A DNA stretch of 7,260 nt from an uncultured Bacilli bacterium (GCA_947630415.1 CANRHM010000065.1:1-7260), one strand, 5' to 3'; shown: positions 1 through 5,049, numbered from the stretch's first letter. Numbers and translations are program-made. Notes: generated by a model not told the origin, from the sequence alone.

Positions 1-819
1 AATTCTTAATGTTGACGATACTGGATCATAAGCTCCTCTACTGAATACATCTTGTAAAGTATCTTTAACATATACTATTGGTGGTATTGTTGCCCCATCA
101 CTTTTATTTTTTAATACAATTGATGCACTACCAGAACTAAGAGCAGTTATGGTTAAATTATTACCTTCTTTTTTTACATCAATATTGCTTGAATGTTCTG
201 TAACACTAAATTTTTCTAAAACATTATTAGAATCAGTTAAAGTTGTACTTTCGCCAATATTTAAATTAATACTATTTCCATCAAAACTAGGTCTTGTAGT
301 ATGTTGTTGAACTAAATTTTCTATTTCTTGAGTTTCACTAACAAATAAATTATCGTTTTTTACCCCATTTAAAGTATTTGTATAATGAAATGAAGCATTT
401 GGTTCAACTGTTTTCCATATCATAACTTGCGTTATCATATACCATTTAGATTCAGTATGACTTCCATAGCCATATCCATAATAAGCAAGTAAACTTATTC
501 TTTCCCAATCTTCATCACTTAAACTTAAAACTCTGGCATATTCTTCTTTAATAACTTCATATTGGTTTGCTTTACTAGGATCAAATTCTACAAATGGTTG
601 CAGACAATACAAAAAAGCTCCATCATCTTGACGGAGTATAAATCTTCCTTGTAGGTATCCACCATTTCGTCCATTTTCATCAGTTTTTACCAAATATACA
701 GGTATCCAACTACCAAGAGCCATTTTGCCTTGAAATGTTTCTGCTTTAACATTAAAAAAACTTGTTATAAACATAACAAGTAACAAAATCAAAATTAAAT
801 ATTTATTTTTTACTTTCAT
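1..819 (-). CDS. Thioester-domain (Cys-Gln) surface adhesin, C-terminus cut by window edge
   Basis: I translated this frame by hand: it is open from ATG at 819 to the left edge (273 codons, no stop), so the C-terminus is missing. Residues 1-26 are a Sec signal peptide (basic start, Leu/Ile/Phe-rich core, VKA then Glu, likely cleaved after Ala26). Residues about 30-150 match a bacterial thioester domain: Cys72 lies in FLYCLQP and Gln131 in ITQVMIW, the two motifs whose side chains form the internal thioester in TED adhesins, with an aromatic/Gly stretch (LLAYYGYGYG) between them. Residues about 177-273 look like beta-sandwich stalk (NLTITALSSGSASIVL). Members of this family are usually wall-anchored and bind host surface proteins covalently; the anchor would lie outside the window. 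SD AAGGGGATG precedes the start. It follows the gene at 861..1880 by 41 bp with no visible terminator, so the two are probably co-transcribed. Confidence 0.88.
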   Translation of the reverse strand, partial: MKVKNKYLILILLLVMFITSFFNVKAETFQGKMALGSWIPVYLVKTDENGRNGGYLQGRFILRQDDGAFLYCLQPFVEFDPSKANQYEVIKEEYARVLSLSDEDWERISLLAYYGYGYGSHTESKWYMITQVMIWKTVEPNASFHYTNTLNGVKNDNLFVSETQEIENLVQQHTTRPSFDGNSINLNIGESTTLTDSNNVLEKFSVTEHSSNIDVKKEGNNLTITALSSGSASIVLKNKSDGATIPPIVYVKDTLQDVFSRGAYDPVSSTLRI

Positions 820-860
820 AATATCATCCCCTTTAGTATTTATCTAAAAATTTTTAATGT

Positions 861-1880
861 TTATTTATTTACCTTCAAATAATATCCTAGCAAATCGCCA
901 GAATAACTATCGACTTCAAAACACCAGAAATTTATAATTTCATAAACTTGTTCCGTCCCTGCATCTACACAAGCATTAAATGCTCCTTCTTTACCACCAT
1001 AGTCTTTAACACTATAGTATGGAGTTTGCCACGAAAATTCTGGAGTATTATAATAATCATACTCACTTACACCTAATCTATCCCATATATTTTGAGATGG
1101 TGTTGTATTTGTTGAAGTAGTGGTACTTTGTGTATTATTTTGAACTGCAGAACCACTGGTATTAGTTTGGTTATTAGTAGTAAGTTTAGTAGTATTAATT
1201 TGTTGCTTTTTTGTTACGATTAATCTAGTTTGAACAACTACCTTATTATTACTTTGATCCTTTGCTTCAATAAAGATATTGTGTTCCCCAACTGATAGAT
1301 CTAATTTTTCTAATTTTTCATAATCAGTTAATGCTGAAACATAAGATAAAGTTACTTCTTTTCTTGAATTATCAGTAACACTATCAACAAAATTATTTAC
1401 ATCAACATTTTCGTCTTCCTTTATATTAATCTCTTTTAAAATTAATTTTGGATTAGTCGTATCTTTGACTATCAGTTTTGAATAATAATCTTTGTTTTCA
1501 TATTTTAATGTTACTTTAAACTCACCAATAGAAGTTACTATCTCTTTGGAAGTATAATCTTTTTTTAATGATTCATACTCAATCGCTTCGTCAGCACTAA
1601 CTTCTTCATTATTAGAATTATAATAAGTAATTAAAGTCTCAACTGAATCATCATAATTGATAAAAACATTACCTTTAACATTATTTTCAACAAATTGACT
1701 AACTTGCGGTAATTCTTCCCCTACTTCAACTACTAATTCACTTTTAATGCTTAATACATTTTCTTTTTTATCATCTTTATCTAAATTTTGGTTATTTCTA
1801 AAACCAAAATACCAAATACAAATACTAGCAATACATATTACAATAATTAATACTGTTAAGATTAAAATTTTCTTTTTCAT
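861..1880 (-). CDS. Membrane-anchored extracellular protein with two Ig-like domains and a Cys-pair C-terminal domain
   Basis: 339 aa. A lysine-rich N-terminus and hydrophobic segment at residues 5-26 form a signal anchor; Cys16 and Cys21 lie inside it but there is no convincing lipobox, so it is probably not a lipoprotein. Residues about 42-138 and 139-223 look like two consecutive Ig-like beta-sandwich domains of the DUF5011/HYR-like type: the join VKDTTNPKL and the ending VGEHNIFIEAKDQSNNKV are typical. Residues 226-264 are a Thr/Asn/Gln/Ser-rich linker. Residues 265-339 form a compact aromatic-rich domain with only two cysteines (Cys304, Cys320), a plausible disulfide pair; I do not recognise it. 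The start has SD AAAGGGTG and an extended -10 promoter just upstream. It is the first gene of a likely two-gene surface operon with the thioester adhesin. Export is well supported; the function is unknown (perhaps a wall or adhesion accessory protein). Confidence 0.85.
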   Translation of the reverse strand: MKKKILILTVLIIVICIASICIWYFGFRNNQNLDKDDKKENVLSIKSELVVEVGEELPQVSQFVENNVKGNVFINYDDSVETLITYYNSNNEEVSADEAIEYESLKKDYTSKEIVTSIGEFKVTLKYENKDYYSKLIVKDTTNPKLILKEINIKEDENVDVNNFVDSVTDNSRKEVTLSYVSALTDYEKLEKLDLSVGEHNIFIEAKDQSNNKVVVQTRLIVTKKQQINTTKLTTNNQTNTSGSAVQNNTQSTTTSTNTTPSQNIWDRLGVSEYDYYNTPEFSWQTPYYSVKDYGGKEGAFNACVDAGTEQVYEIINFWCFEVDSYSGDLLGYYLKVNK

Positions 1881-1929
1881 AACATATCACCCTTTGCTTG
1901 ATAATATTATATCACATAAATGATATGTT
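1881..1929. repeat. 9-bp inverted repeat flanking the surface-operon promoter (possible operator)
   Basis: AACATATCA at 1881-1889 and its exact reverse complement TGATATGTT at 1921-1929 lie 40 bp apart (start to start), with the -10 box between them. A further TATCA/TGATA pair sits inside (1899-1914). Arms abutting the start codon on one side and lying above the -10 on the other would suit a repressor that loops or spans the promoter. AT richness makes chance inverted repeats fairly likely. Confidence 0.35.
1906..1914 (-). promoter_or_regulatory. Extended -10 promoter of the surface operon
   Basis: On the minus strand the sequence reads TGATATAAT, a TGn extension plus a perfect TATAAT. No good -35 is found 16-18 bp upstream, which suits an extended -10 promoter. 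It lies 26 bp above the ATG at 1880, giving a very short 5' UTR that contains only the SD. It is enclosed by the inverted repeat 1881..1889 / 1921..1929. The 11 bases TGTGATATAAT recur in the promoter at 7101..7109. Confidence 0.6.
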
Positions 1930-1934
1930 TTTGG

Positions 1935-1943
1935 CTAAACCAT
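1935..1943 (-). other. Strong SD followed by a two-codon ORF (ATG GTT TAG)
   Basis: At 1950-1957 the minus strand reads GGAGGTGA, the best match to the 16S anti-SD in this window. Six bases later comes an ATG (1943-1941), one Val codon, then TAG. No longer frame opens here. It could be a regulatory minigene, the remnant 5' end of a lost gene, or chance. It lies upstream of the promoter that serves the gene at 861..1880, so it would be transcribed only from further upstream. Confidence 0.3.
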
Positions 1944-2008
1944 ATTATTTCACCTCCCCCATTTAAATTTTAGTTTTTTGATAATGAGATCACTATAAAC
2001 TCAAGCAT

Positions 2009-2033
2009 AAAAAAATTACTCAAATTGAGTAAT
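2009..2033 (-). terminator. Intrinsic terminator overlapping the stop codon of the ArpU-like gene
   Basis: ATTACTCAA / TTGAGTAAT (2015-2033) form a hairpin (7-9 bp stem) followed on the minus strand by seven T residues (2015-2009). The final codons and the TAA stop of the gene lie inside the stem. It separates this gene from the surface operon downstream. Confidence 0.75.
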
Positions 2034-2489
2034 AACTTTTGCTTTCACTTGTTCCATTTTAGGTTTTAATATTCCAAAACATAATCCAATTTTTATATAA
2101 CAACTCTTTTTAATTTGATAATATCTTTGAGAAGTTTTACATATTCTATTCATAATTTCTTTATCTGTTTCACACTCTTCTAATGAATACTTAAATACTA
2201 TACCTTCATCCTCCGTGAATTGTGTTTTTAAGTAATTAATTTTTTCTTCAAAATCAAAAACTGCATCCACAATTTTCTCGCTTTCAACAGTAGCTTTCCA
2301 AGTAGGATCTGACTTATGTCTTGTAAATTTTTCCTCTCTTATTGTTTGTTTTTTAGTCAAAGATTTTTCAGCAATATTTTGTATTGCTAACTTATTAATA
2401 CTATATTCTTTAAATTTTTCTTCAACTTCATCATATAGTTTTTTTGGATTAAACCTTTCTACCGATTTCGTATCTAACAAAACCCTCAT
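2016..2489 (-). CDS. ArpU-like phage-type transcriptional regulator (sigma region 4-like HTH)
   Basis: 157 aa with an excellent SD (AGGAGG, 8 bp spacer). The N-terminal half is charged and helical without a recognised fold. Residues about 66-95 (VESEKIVDAVFDF...) and 96-139 (DEGIVFKYSLEE, TDKEIMNRI, SQRYYQIKKS, then IGLCFGI) follow the pattern of ArpU-family phage late/packaging regulators and sigma-70 region 4: an acidic helix, a long helix, then a helix-turn-helix whose recognition helix carries TSQRYYQIKKSC. ArpU proteins are small DNA-binding regulators mostly found in prophages and integrative elements, so the gene hints at mobile-element ancestry nearby, although no integrase or structural gene is present here. 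It is a single-gene unit with its own strong promoter, a structured leader and a terminator. The family call rests on pattern memory. Confidence 0.6.
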   Translation of the reverse strand: MRVLLDTKSVERFNPKKLYDEVEEKFKEYSINKLAIQNIAEKSLTKKQTIREEKFTRHKSDPTWKATVESEKIVDAVFDFEEKINYLKTQFTEDEGIVFKYSLEECETDKEIMNRICKTSQRYYQIKKSCYIKIGLCFGILKPKMEQVKAKVITQFE

Positions 2490-2511
2490 ATTCTAAACCT
2501 CCTGAACAAAT

Positions 2512-2554
2512 CAAAAAGAGAGATATTCCTCAAAGTTTTGAGTAACTCTCTCTT
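2512..2554 (-). terminator. Attenuator-like intrinsic terminator in the leader of the ArpU-like gene
   Basis: On the minus strand AAGAGAGA (2554-2547) pairs with TCTCTCTT (2523-2516), and CTCAAA/TTTGAG (2542-2537 with 2534-2529) forms the upper stem. The outer stem runs into TTTTTGATTT. It sits 9 bp before the SD AGGAGG (2503-2498) and after the promoter, so it would stop transcription inside the gene's own leader unless an alternative structure or factor prevents it. Confidence 0.65.
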
Positions 2555-2564
2555 AAATATAATT

Positions 2565-2612
2565 TTATCTTTTTGCTAGATACCCAAAACCCCAAGTTTT
2601 AACTACTGCCAA
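2565..2612 (-). CDS. Possible 15-codon leader peptide with TTG start
   Basis: A short frame in the leader reads MAVVKTWGFGYLAKR then TAA. An in-frame stop lies four codons upstream, so the frame cannot be much longer. The TTG start has only a weak, tightly spaced AGGA in front; a better AAAGGGG lies 17 bp away. It coincides with the G-richest part of the leader and ends 10 bp before the attenuator hairpin, which would fit translation-coupled attenuation. A 15-codon open run is easily found by chance. Confidence 0.22.
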   Translation of the reverse strand: MAVVKTWGFGYLAKR

Positions 2613-2649
2613 AATTCCTATTTAGGAATCCCCTTTGTTGATGCCTTTT

Positions 2650-2677
2650 ATTCTACAATAAAATTCTCAATTGTCAA
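2650..2677 (-). promoter_or_regulatory. Sigma-70 promoter of the leader RNA and ArpU-like gene
   Basis: TTGACA (2677-2672), 16-bp spacer, TAGAAT (2655-2650). The upstream region is A/T-tract rich like an UP element and contains the 19-bp repeat 2691..2709. Eleven bases including the -35 (AACTATTGACA) are identical to the LysR gene promoter at 5958..5985. Confidence 0.8.
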
Positions 2678-2690
2678 TAGTTTTTTGCAT

Positions 2691-2709
2691 TTTTGCAAAA
2701 GTTTTTTCA
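2691..2709 (-). repeat. Copy 1 of a 19-bp repeat with palindromic core, upstream of the ArpU-like gene promoter
   Basis: The minus strand reads TGAAAAAACTTTTGCAAAA, identical to 5003-4985 above the radical SAM gene; with one mismatch the match extends to 22 bp. The core TTTTGCAAAA is a perfect 10-bp palindrome. It lies 13 bp above the -35. It may be an operator or UP element, or a chance match in A/T tracts. Confidence 0.4.
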
Positions 2710-2736
2710 TTTTTAAACAAAATGAAGCAAAAAAAT

Positions 2737-2808
2737 AAAACCATATTGGCTGAGATATATTTCATATTTATCTCAACTATACCAAGTTTAACATACCAAA
2801 ATGGTTTT
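2737..2808 (-). terminator. Large two-level stem-loop with T-tract after the radical SAM operon
   Basis: Outer arms 2796-2808 and 2737-2749 pair over 13 bp with one T-T mismatch (AAAACCAT.TTGG with CCAA.ATGGTTTT). An inner hairpin TGAGATA/TATCTCA (2769-2775 with 2751-2757) and a 20-nt single-stranded bulge lie inside. On the minus strand the structure is followed by A then seven Ts (2735-2729). It is most simply the terminator of the operon ending at 2859, though unusually large. Confidence 0.6.
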
Positions 2809-2809
2809 T

Positions 2810-2857
2810 AATAGACACAAAAATAGACACATTTTTAGTATCAAAAATACACACAAA
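2810..2857. repeat. Four-unit, 12-bp-period tandem array
   Basis: On the plus strand the units are AATAGACACAAA (2810), AATAGACACATT (2822), TTTAGTATCAAA (2834, degenerate) and AATACACACAAA (2846). Copies 1 and 2 share ten bases exactly and copy 4 differs from them at one of ten. The array starts 1 bp before the stop codon at 2859-2861 and abuts the large stem-loop. Iteron-like or arm-type recombinase sites, or simple slippage, are possible. Confidence 0.5.
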
Positions 2858-2858
2858 A

Positions 2859-3257
2859 TTATAAATCTATTAACTTTTTAAATAAGTTTTTTCTATTAAA
2901 ATATGACAAATCTTTATAACACTTATTAAGTATATCTTCATTTGGTGTATTATTAATATACTCAATTAAATTCATAAAGTATTTATTAGCGTTAGATTCA
3001 TCATTATAAGTTTCTAATAATTGATGAGTAATAAAATTATCATTAATTGTTATATTAACAAATACAAGATATTTTTTTTCACCTACTTTAGTATTTAATT
3101 TTATTATGGTATATTTATGGTCATCTTTTCTAATATCTTTCATATCTTTTACTTGTCCATCATTATAATAATACAATTTTTTATGGATTAGTTTATTCAT
3201 ATCCACAATTCTAATTATTTTATTAACTTTTTTTAAGTTACTTTTATAAGTTTCCAT
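2859..3257 (-). CDS. Unknown 132-aa protein, third gene of the radical SAM operon
   Basis: I do not recognise this protein. It is Lys/Asn-rich and probably soluble, with no signal peptide or membrane segment. Residues about 45-85 alternate like beta strands (YTIIKLNTKVG, KYLVFVNITIND, ITHQLLETYND), followed by a helical C-terminal half (residues 88-132, ending in a basic helix). A single Cys (residue 113) and no obvious catalytic motif are seen. The ATG lies 2 bp after the stop of the MazG-like gene, with SD AGGGGG overlapping that gene's end, so translation is coupled and stoichiometry with the upstream enzymes is likely. Position suggests a partner, immunity or specificity factor for the radical SAM/MazG pair, but that is inference. 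Confidence 0.85.
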   Translation of the reverse strand: METYKSNLKKVNKIIRIVDMNKLIHKKLYYYNDGQVKDMKDIRKDDHKYTIIKLNTKVGEKKYLVFVNITINDNFITHQLLETYNDESNANKYFMNLIEYINNTPNEDILNKCYKDLSYFNRKNLFKKLIDL

Positions 3258-3259
3258 TT

Positions 3260-3805
3260 TTACCCCCTATTAAATCTCTTTAAAAAATTATTTGCATCTT
3301 CAAGCATTTTCTCAAATTCTTCTTCTATATTAAGATTATTTCTAAAAGCAATATTATAAGAAACGAAGAATAATCTAAATATTCTGTCTTTTATAAAATC
3401 ATCTAAAGTTTCAAATGTATCTCTCGGTTTAGTAAACCTATAACCGTATTTTTCCATAACTGCTTCGTTTAATTGACCAAATAATATAGGTAAGGATCTC
3501 CAACTTGATTCATTGATTTCTTCCATTTTTACAATATCTAACATTTTAATATTTAACATATCAGCTAGTGCTATTAGTTGTAAGAATACATCTGAAAGCT
3601 CATCACCTAAATTATTAAAATCTCTTCCTATTTCATTTACCACAATACTTTTATATTCAACATTATATATATGACCTATTTGTACACTTAATTCATTTAA
3701 TATTATAAGTGGTGTCCATTCTTTTTTTCTTGTTTTCTTAAAAGCATTACTTAAATCTATGGCTTTTTTATTATATTTAATTAGAAATTCTTTTACTTCG
3801 TTCAT
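3260..3805 (-). CDS. MazG-like all-alpha nucleotide pyrophosphatase, two-repeat form
   Basis: 181 aa, entirely helical. Residues 30-94 fit a MazG-type unit: a first helix with Glu38 (LNELSVQIGH), then LGDELSDVFLQLIALADMLNI, where Glu69 and Asp72 form the ExxD metal-binding motif typical of these enzymes, with Asp68 and Glu58 nearby. The usual first ExxE motif is incomplete (Glu38, then Val and Gln). Residues 102-178 look like a second, degenerate copy: WRSLPILFGQLNEAV aligns with the first helix and LDDFIKDRIFRLFFV...LNIEEEFEKM with the second. The family hydrolyses (d)NTPs to NMP plus pyrophosphate using Mg2+, usually for house-cleaning or nucleotide-pool control. SD AAGGAG lies in the last codons of the radical SAM gene and only 1 bp separates the genes, so they are translationally coupled. 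The specific substrate cannot be inferred. Confidence 0.7.
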   Translation of the reverse strand: MNEVKEFLIKYNKKAIDLSNAFKKTRKKEWTPLIILNELSVQIGHIYNVEYKSIVVNEIGRDFNNLGDELSDVFLQLIALADMLNIKMLDIVKMEEINESSWRSLPILFGQLNEAVMEKYGYRFTKPRDTFETLDDFIKDRIFRLFFVSYNIAFRNNLNIEEEFEKMLEDANNFLKRFNRG

Positions 3806-3806
3806 A

Positions 3807-4925
3807 TTATTGCTCCTTATTCTTTTTTAAAATTAAATGTTGTCCCCCATTAAGAGTTGAATTATAAATATCATTTAATGCTTTCCCATTAGGGACATAT
3901 ACTTTTATTCCTATAACACAAGATAGATACGCTAAAGTCTTAACATCTAAATCTATATTATTTAATTTAATACCTTTTTCTTTATCAAACTCTATTTCAT
4001 AATCAGCATTATATCCTAATCGTTTTAATAATAAATCTAATTGTTTCAATTTATCTTCTTTATTTATACTAATAGAGTTTAATCTACATCTTTCTCTTTG
4101 TTCTTTAGGGCAATTATTAAAGTTTTTACATTCATAAGAACCATAATATTGTGATGGTTGTTTAAGAATGGTACTTAAAGCACAAGAATTAATTTGATAA
4201 AAATATTGATTAGAATCATAGTTCTTATAAAAATAATCCCAAGCACTTTCTTGCCATATTGATATTGCTTTTTTTAAATCTTTTATCGGTACATTTTCAA
4301 ATTCTTTCCAAAGTTCTTTATCGTTTTCAATACTAGGAATATACATTAAACCCATAATAGCTGAAATATCAGTATAATAGTTAATTAGTGATAAAATCTC
4401 TCTTATCTTTTTTGGATTTGAATTTTGTGATATAAAAGGACGATAATAATGAATTGTTGGAATATTAGCATCTTTTAAATTCTTAAAATTGATTAATATA
4501 TCATTATAATTTATATTTGGCTCATAAACTTCGTTTAAACCTGAATAAGATAAATATACAACTATATCTCTACCACTTGCTTTTAGTTCTTGCAACTTTG
4601 ATATGACGTTATCTGGTATTAAGCATTTAGTAATAAAAATTAAAGGATTATTTATACTAAATGTTTCAATAAGATCTAAAGTTGTTAATAAATAATTAAT
4701 ATTACTTTGGTTAAGGAAAATATCAGTATTGGGGAATAAACATAAAGGAAGTTTCTCATCATAATACTTAAAAGATAATAACTGCTTTATAGTTTCATAA
4801 GGAGTACCATTTATCTTTGGCTTACAATTACTATTATTACCTAAAATACAATATTTACATCCGTTAGTACACCCTACAATAGAATTAATAACCAACCAAG
4901 ATGAGTGCATATCTACTAGTTGCAT
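3807..4925 (-). CDS. Radical SAM enzyme (SPL-like type), substrate unknown
   Basis: 372 aa from the ATG at 4925. Cys19-x3-Cys23-x2-Cys26 (VGCTNGCKYC) is the canonical motif that binds the SAM-cleaving 4Fe-4S cluster. The barrel follows: LPLCLFPNTDIF (59-70), NPLIFITKCLI (93-103), DIVVYLSYSG (120-129) and IPTIHYYRPFI (155-165), the last resembling the 'P-F-I' strand of spore-photoproduct-lyase-like and related radical SAM proteins. Residues 248-280 carry four more cysteines (248, 266, 272, 280) that may bind an auxiliary Fe-S cluster or zinc. Residues 290-372 form a small C-terminal domain I do not recognise. The frame is open further upstream, to an ATG at 4958 and a TTG at 4970, but only the ATG at 4925 has an SD (AGAGAGG, 8-bp spacer). 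First gene of an operon with the MazG-like and unknown genes. There is no viperin-type motif, so a ddhNTP synthase is not supported. Confidence 0.85.
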   Translation of the reverse strand: MQLVDMHSSWLVINSIVGCTNGCKYCILGNNSNCKPKINGTPYETIKQLLSFKYYDEKLPLCLFPNTDIFLNQSNINYLLTTLDLIETFSINNPLIFITKCLIPDNVISKLQELKASGRDIVVYLSYSGLNEVYEPNINYNDILINFKNLKDANIPTIHYYRPFISQNSNPKKIREILSLINYYTDISAIMGLMYIPSIENDKELWKEFENVPIKDLKKAISIWQESAWDYFYKNYDSNQYFYQINSCALSTILKQPSQYYGSYECKNFNNCPKEQRERCRLNSISINKEDKLKQLDLLLKRLGYNADYEIEFDKEKGIKLNNIDLDVKTLAYLSCVIGIKVYVPNGKALNDIYNSTLNGGQHLILKKNKEQ

Positions 4926-4933
4926 AATATTCG

Positions 4934-4940
4934 CCTCTCT
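4934..4940 (-). promoter_or_regulatory. Start-deciding SD of the radical SAM gene
   Basis: AGAGAGG ends 8 bp before the ATG at 4925. The longer candidates at 4958 (ATG) and 4970 (TTG) have no SD and would overlap the likely promoter, so the shorter protein is preferred. Confidence 0.65.
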
Positions 4941-4955
4941 TGAGATTAATTCTAA

Positions 4956-4992
4956 CATATAAATTATCAAAAGTATTTAATCAATTTTGCAA
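4956..4992 (-). promoter_or_regulatory. Weak candidate promoter region of the radical SAM operon
   Basis: Two overlapping readings are possible: TTGATT (4984-4979), 17 bp, TATATG (4961-4956); or TTGCAA (4992-4987), 18 bp, GATAAT (4968-4963). Neither is strong. Under both, the -35 overlaps or abuts the 19-bp repeat 4985..5003, which would suit control by a factor binding there. A terminator lies just upstream, so the operon needs its own promoter. Confidence 0.35.
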
Positions 4993-5003
4993 AAGTTTTT
5001 TCA
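4985..5003 (-). repeat. Copy 2 of the 19-bp repeat, above the radical SAM operon
   Basis: TGAAAAAACTTTTGCAAAA on the minus strand, identical to 2709-2691. Its TTTTGCAAAA palindrome overlaps or abuts the possible -35 of the operon. Part of the A/T tract may serve the LysR gene terminator just upstream, but the TTTTGCAAAA core is not needed for that. Confidence 0.4.
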
Positions 5004-5006
5004 AAA

Positions 5007-5043
5007 ATAAAAAAACAATTATTACTCTAAAATAATAATTGTT
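5007..5043 (-). terminator. Intrinsic terminator of the LysR gene
   Basis: A perfect 11-bp stem, AACAATTATTA (5014-5024) with TAATAATTGTT (5033-5043), and an 8-nt loop. On the minus strand it is followed by a T-tract (5015-5009, then more Ts). It ends 6 bp below the LysR gene's stop codon and isolates that gene from the radical SAM operon. Confidence 0.85.
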
Positions 5044-5049
5044 ATAGGA

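Larger units (their letters stand above)
2490..2643 (-). ncRNA. Structured leader RNA (possible attenuator, riboregulator or sRNA)
   Basis: The promoter at 2650..2677 would start an RNA near 2643 with about 150 nt of leader before the ATG at 2489. In transcript order it holds a 7-bp hairpin ATTCCTA/TAGGAAT (2614-2629), a G-rich section (2578-2610) that can form AAAAC/GTTTT and then TATCT/AGATA hairpins, and the terminator-like hairpin 2512..2554 just before the SD. This is the layout of a transcription attenuator. It matches no riboswitch class I can recall (T-box, SAM, preQ1, purine, TPP, THF). The alternative is a free sRNA of about 130 nt ending at the terminator. Confidence 0.5.

Noticed and set aside
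844..857. Palindrome TAAAAATTTTTA between the two surface genes as a terminator
   Set aside because: All A/T with no loop and no following T-tract; too weak to terminate.
2490..2643. Guide or tracr-type RNA, or antitoxin RNA, in the leader
   Set aside because: No adjacent effector nuclease or toxin gene and no repeated units; attenuation explains the layout better.
2810..2857. CRISPR array
   Set aside because: Units are 12 bp with no unique spacers, and no cas gene is in the window.
3807..4925. Prokaryotic viperin
   Set aside because: Only the generic CX3CX2C motif is shared; surrounding residues do not resemble viperins and the usual nucleotide kinase partner is absent.
4926..4970. Longer radical SAM protein from TTG 4970 or ATG 4958
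   Set aside because: No SD before either, and the region overlaps the likely promoter; the ATG at 4925 has AGAGAGG at 8 bp.
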